Shown in pieces: positions 25,642-28,744 of a DNA stretch of 28,744 nt (within the stretch, counting starts at the first letter, position 1; each line of letters starts with the position of its first letter). This stretch comes from JAGOUU01 sp964609155 (GTDB lineage: Bacteria > Pseudomonadota > Gammaproteobacteria > JAGOUU01). The stretch is taken from assembly GCA_964609155.1 (NCBI GenBank), contig CAZSRF010000031.1, positions 1-28,744 of the forward strand, read 5' to 3'. Made by a program: the position numbers and the translations under genes. A model generated the notes under the pieces. That model was not told the DNA's origin, did not search any database, and saw only the letters and a program-made list of their open reading frames with translations.

Positions 25642-25655
25642 TTTGAGGTTACAGA

Positions 25656-25784
25656 TTATTTTTTGCCTTTTGCACCTTTGCCACCTGGAGCTGATTGACC
25701 AGGCTGAGCAGTTTTAGAACCAGGATGACTAGGGCTAGGTTTTGCTGTCTTGCTAGGTGGTGTTTTGCTATTTGAACCCTTCAT
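25656..25784 (-). CDS. 42-aa Lys/Pro/Gly/Ser-rich small protein
   Basis: A short reading frame starting MKGSNSKTPPSK and ending GGKGAKGKK. It is preceded by a strong ribosome site, GGAG, 8 bp before the ATG. Composition is strongly basic, with no hydrophobic core, so it is probably disordered and could bind nucleic acid or another acidic partner. I recognise no family. It sits alone between hemH and the two-component genes, with a 9-bp direct repeat upstream and a repeat-containing hairpin downstream. Its ribosome site and non-random composition make it more likely real than chance, but no homologue can be checked here. Confidence 0.6.
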   Translation of the reverse strand: MKGSNSKTPPSKTAKPSPSHPGSKTAQPGQSAPGGKGAKGKK

Positions 25785-25835
25785 GTTCACTATCTCCAAT
25801 ATATGAGTGTATATTTAAAAAGCCAAAATTAAAAT

Positions 25836-25855
25836 TTACTACAAAGTTACTACAA
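25836..25855 (-). promoter_or_regulatory. Direct repeat upstream of the 42-aa gene
   Basis: TTACTACAA occurs at 25836-25844 and 25847-25855, exactly 11 bp apart. On the minus strand a -10-like TATACA lies at 25808-25813, 22 bp downstream. This spacing fits an OmpR-family activator site replacing a -35 box. Confidence 0.45.
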
Positions 25856-25898
25856 TATGAATATAACATAGAGCTTGAAACAAACAAGGAAAGCGCAA

Positions 25899-26966
25899 TT
25901 AATTACGATAAATTAATTTTGCTAACGCTTCAATCCAATCTGGTGAGTCATTTAGACAGGGGATCAGAGTAAAAGAAGTGCCACCAGATTCTAACCAAAG
26001 AGTTCTTAACCGGATACCAATTTCTTCAGTTGTTTCTAAACAATCAACTACAAAAGAAGGGCAAATTACGACAAGATCAGTAATATTTTCATCTCGTAAT
26101 GATTTAATTATATCTTCAGTATAAGGTCTTATCCATGGTAACTTTCCGAGGCGAGATTGAAAAGAAGTGGAATATTCTTTTGGGTGTAAATTTAATTTTT
26201 GTGCAACTAAACGTGTTGTTGCATAACATTGAGCGCGATAACATTTTGTAGGTTTTGAGTAGTCAATGTTGCATGGGTTGTTTTGGTTACAAATAGGTTG
26301 ATTGTTTTGAGATCTCAAAGAAACTTGCAGTTGTTTTTGAGGTATACCATGATAGCTAAATAAAATATGACTGCTAGATGTTTTTTGCCAGTGTCTAGAC
26401 AAGATGTTTGCTAAGCTGCCAATATAACCATCATCATCATAAAATTCATTAATACAACAAATTTTAGGAATATATCTAAAGTCAGATAAATATTTAAGAG
26501 ATTTCTCAAGCACGGAACCGGTAGATGCTGATGCATACTGCGGGTACAAGGGTAGAATGATTATACGGGTATAGTTGTTTTGAAGTATTTGATCAAGAAT
26601 GCTGTTAAGGTTTGGTTTGCCATAGCGCATGGCTAGCCAAACATCGTACTTATCTTGAGTAGAATCTGAATTAGAATCAGAAGTGGCAGTCTCGTTAAGC
26701 TGTAAGTTAAGCTTTTGCTGTAATGCTTGTGAATTGACTAATAGTGGGGAGCCATTTTTAGTCCATATTTTTTGGTAAGCTTTGGCTATTTTAGTGCTTC
26801 TAAAAGGCACTATAACACCATTGACTAATAACTTGCGTAAGGGCCCGGGTAGGTCAATAACGCGAGAATCAAGCAAAAATTCACGCATAAAGGCTTTAAC
26901 GTCTTTTGTAGAAGTTGAGGTAGGAGTACCGAGATTTACAAGTAAAACAGCAGTCTTAGAACTCAT
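25899..26966 (-). CDS. hemH: Ferrochelatase with a cysteine-rich insertion
   Basis: Inserts ferrous iron into protoporphyrin IX, the last step of haem synthesis. The 355-aa protein has the conserved LPLYPQYASASTGS (138-151), catalytic His206 in SYHGIP and Glu314 in CLETTEEIG. Two features are longer than in E. coli HemH (320 aa): a Ser/Asp-rich loop at about 92-106, and an insertion after the SYHGIP motif that brings Cys226, Cys232, Cys242 and Cys247 within 22 residues. A class of bacterial ferrochelatases, described for Myxococcus xanthus, binds a [2Fe-2S] cluster through four cysteines in such an internal segment, so a cluster is likely here. No other haem gene is adjacent. Confidence 0.94.
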   Translation of the reverse strand: MSSKTAVLLVNLGTPTSTSTKDVKAFMREFLLDSRVIDLPGPLRKLLVNGVIVPFRSTKIAKAYQKIWTKNGSPLLVNSQALQQKLNLQLNETATSDSNSDSTQDKYDVWLAMRYGKPNLNSILDQILQNNYTRIIILPLYPQYASASTGSVLEKSLKYLSDFRYIPKICCINEFYDDDGYIGSLANILSRHWQKTSSSHILFSYHGIPQKQLQVSLRSQNNQPICNQNNPCNIDYSKPTKCYRAQCYATTRLVAQKLNLHPKEYSTSFQSRLGKLPWIRPYTEDIIKSLRDENITDLVVICPSFVVDCLETTEEIGIRLRTLWLESGGTSFTLIPCLNDSPDWIEALAKLIYRN

Positions 26967-27066
26967 TGTAATCAGTTAATTTTTTTTAGTAATTATAATA
27001 TAAATCATATTACTATCGCTAGTTTTACTGTTAACTATGGGTAAATAATTGGGGGAAAGGGAAATT

Positions 27067-28521
27067 ATGATAGCTATCCAAAATAGCCGTATTTATAGTG
27101 CCAAGCAGTTATCCAGGTTGATTACTATAGAGTATTTGTGTTTTTTTATTGCATTTATTGTTTGTATATTGTTAAGCTCTCAGAGTTTGGTTATCAGATA
27201 TATAGAGTTATTCGTATATAGTTTAATATTTAGTTTTGTAGGCATAGCTAGTCTTGGGGCGCTTAGACTTTACCAAACAAAAATGAATATGTGTTTAGTT
27301 GAGCAATATATAAGGTTATTTGCTGGTTTAGTAATTTTTTGCTTTGCTTTAAATATTACTTTGTACTGGTTTTCAGACTATGATCTGGGAAAATACATAT
27401 GGCTATATAGTATTTTGTTAGCTAGTATTTTTTTAGTAATAAGCAGAACAATATTTAAATTTTATGCACAATATCAAACTGTAAAACCAAGGGCTATTAT
27501 ATTAGGTACGGGGAATAAAGCTCTGCAATTAAAAAACTGTTTAGATTCTCAGAGCGCTTTAAAATCTGAATGTGGGTTAAGCTCTGAAATAGTCGGCTAT
27601 GTTCATAAAATTGGCGATAGAGAGCGAATTGCACGTGAAGAGATGTTGAATATTACGATTAATAAATCACCAACGAATAATATATTAGATTATTGTTTAT
27701 CGAATAATATTCAAACAATTGTTGTTGCTGTAGATGATAGACGTAGTAATTTTCCTTTAACATATTTATTAGAGTGCAAACAGAATGGTATAGTAATATT
27801 AGAGCTTGCAGAGTTTTATGAACAAGAATTAGGTGTGCAGCAATTAGATGTACTTGATCCTAGCTGGATGATCTATTCTAATAATTTGCCTTATATTAGA
27901 AAAAAAGAGTCTAATAAATATGCATTAGATTTTGGTGCGGCATTGATTTGTTTAGTATTAATAAGCCCTATATTTCTTTTAGCAAGCATGTTGTTAAAAA
28001 TTAATCTTGGTGCTAAAAACAAACTATTTACGACAAAAAATATTATTGGTATCTATAGTAGGCCATGTAATATTTTCCAATTTAATTGTTATAAAAATGA
28101 AAAATTAATTCTAATGGGCAGAGTAATCAGAAAATTAAATCTAGGTAATTTACCCGTATTATTCAATATTCTTCTTGGTGAAATTAGTTTTGTTGGTCCA
28201 CAAATAACTAATTTAGAACTATCATCGGAACTTAGTACAAATCTTTGGTACTATAAGCAAAGATTTTCGGTAAAGCCAGGATTGGTTTCCTGGGGGTATA
28301 ATGAAATCGATTTTGCTAAATACAATAGTAATACTGATAAAAGTTCAATGGCCAAGAAACAGTTACAATATGATTTATTTTATATTAAAAAACGTGATTG
28401 TATGTTTGATATTTTAGTTATGCTAAAAAAACTAGCTTTCTCGAAGCATTCTTATTTTACTTCTTGTAAAATGGGGATAAATATACATGGGCATTTAGCT
28501 GATATGTCGATTAATTTGTAA
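27067..28521 (+). CDS. Sugar transferase homologue lacking its catalytic Asp-Glu pair
   Basis: Resembles WbaP/WcaJ/EpsB-type polyprenyl-phosphate sugar-1-phosphate transferases, which start surface glycan synthesis at the inner membrane. From the ATG at 27067 it has 484 aa; this start has a strong GGGGGAAAGGG ribosome site, better than the in-frame TTG at 27049. Residue numbers here count from that TTG. Membrane helices lie at about 25-45, 52-72, 88-106 and 116-134, then a nucleotide-fold-like domain (about 147-275) and a membrane re-entrant helix (about 293-317). The transferase domain keeps LPVLFNILLGEISFVGP and VKPGLVSWG. However, the usual LDELPQ reads LGNLPV (365-370), and the KFRSM and GPRP motifs are also altered. 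It may be inactive. Confidence 0.82.
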   Translation: MIAIQNSRIYSAKQLSRLITIEYLCFFIAFIVCILLSSQSLVIRYIELFVYSLIFSFVGIASLGALRLYQTKMNMCLVEQYIRLFAGLVIFCFALNITLYWFSDYDLGKYIWLYSILLASIFLVISRTIFKFYAQYQTVKPRAIILGTGNKALQLKNCLDSQSALKSECGLSSEIVGYVHKIGDRERIAREEMLNITINKSPTNNILDYCLSNNIQTIVVAVDDRRSNFPLTYLLECKQNGIVILELAEFYEQELGVQQLDVLDPSWMIYSNNLPYIRKKESNKYALDFGAALICLVLISPIFLLASMLLKINLGAKNKLFTTKNIIGIYSRPCNIFQFNCYKNEKLILMGRVIRKLNLGNLPVLFNILLGEISFVGPQITNLELSSELSTNLWYYKQRFSVKPGLVSWGYNEIDFAKYNSNTDKSSMAKKQLQYDLFYIKKRDCMFDILVMLKKLAFSKHSYFTSCKMGINIHGHLADMSINL

Positions 28522-28602
28522 TCGTAATATGTATATACTTTATTAAAGTTAATATAGCTTGTATCTTGCTCCTAAATCGAAAAGAATTCCATACGAGCGC
28601 GA

Positions 28603-28676
28603 CATTTGAAGCAATCCAGGATCGATCTAGATAGGAACTGAAAAATTTTCTAAATTGATCTGGATTGCTTCAAATG
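28603..28676. repeat. Long inverted repeat, possible mobile-element or repeat-family edge
   Basis: CATTTGAAGCAATCCAG (28603-28619) and its exact complement (28660-28676) are 17-bp perfect arms around a 40-bp centre. Pairing can continue inward with one bulge and outward through GCGC after two mismatches. There is no adjacent T-run. Base composition changes to higher GC from here to the window end. It could be a dispersed repeat or the end of an insertion element. Confidence 0.6.
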
Positions 28677-28744
28677 CTGCGCCAGTTTGGTGTTTTTCTC
28701 AATATCGAAGTTGGCAGCATTTTCACAATGACGCCGTCAGGACT
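28670..28744 (-). CDS. Possible C-terminal fragment of a gene beyond the window
   Basis: One minus-strand frame is open from the window edge for 24 codons, ending SILRKTPNWRSI before a TGA that lies inside the right arm of the inverted repeat. The other two minus frames close early. The segment is richer in G+C than its surroundings. It is too short to identify and may be chance. Confidence 0.25.
   Translation of the reverse strand, partial: SPDGVIVKMLPTSILRKTPNWRSI

Noticed and set aside
27049..27066. TTG start for the sugar transferase homologue
   Set aside because: The TTG would place the strong GGGGGAAAGGG ribosome site inside the coding region; the ATG at 27067 is properly spaced from it.

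Overview
The window is a low-GC stretch of bacterial chromosome. The gene families (Pseudomonas-type NrdA/NrdB with a predicted NrdR operator, a two-gene tamA-tamB locus, a PmrA/QseB-type two-component system, SfcA-type malic enzyme) point to a gammaproteobacterium. The low GC, several large proteins of no recognisable family and few complete biosynthetic operons suggest a host-associated lineage of the Legionellales/Francisella kind. That placement is inference; no rRNA or species-diagnostic gene is present.

Layout. 1-1180: an orphan gene with a Pro/Gly/Tyr-rich tail and its control region. 1182-5712: nrdA-nrdB (class Ia ribonucleotide reductase) and a 502-bp control region with a predicted pair of NrdR boxes, a cluster of DnaA-box-like 9-mers and an orphan plus-strand terminator. 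5713-10305: argD on the minus strand, divergent from manC and an NAD-malic enzyme gene. 10306-14599: three unrecognised genes (216, about 447 and 693 aa), the last two overlapping or abutting. 14659-19856 (minus strand): an anion-type ABC ATPase, tamA and a short tamB, with the first two overlapping by 4 bp. 19975-21375: an orphan membrane-hairpin protein on the opposite strand, lying between the ABC ATPase and its likely partner, a duplicated permease (21387-23213). 23276-25439: sensor kinase and response regulator of the PmrA/QseB class. 25440-25898: a 42-aa Lys/Pro/Gly gene flanked by 11-bp-period repeats. 25899-26966: hemH with a four-cysteine insertion. 27067-28521: a polyprenyl-phosphate sugar transferase homologue that lacks its catalytic Asp-Glu pair. 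28522-28744: a long inverted repeat and a partial reading frame of different base composition, possibly the edge of a mobile or repeated element.

How they fit together. The housekeeping genes cover dNTP synthesis, ornithine/lysine-pathway transamination, GDP-mannose supply, malate decarboxylation, outer-membrane biogenesis and haem synthesis. Interleaved are orphan genes with individual promoters. Three of these have a palindrome over the -10 region, and one also has a tandem TTTAAT element resembling the PmrA box known from Legionella and Coxiella. Since a PmrA-like regulator is encoded nearby, these orphans are candidates for regulated, possibly host-directed proteins. No secretion machinery is visible here, so this remains a hypothesis. 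No tRNA, rRNA, CRISPR array or complete insertion sequence was seen.
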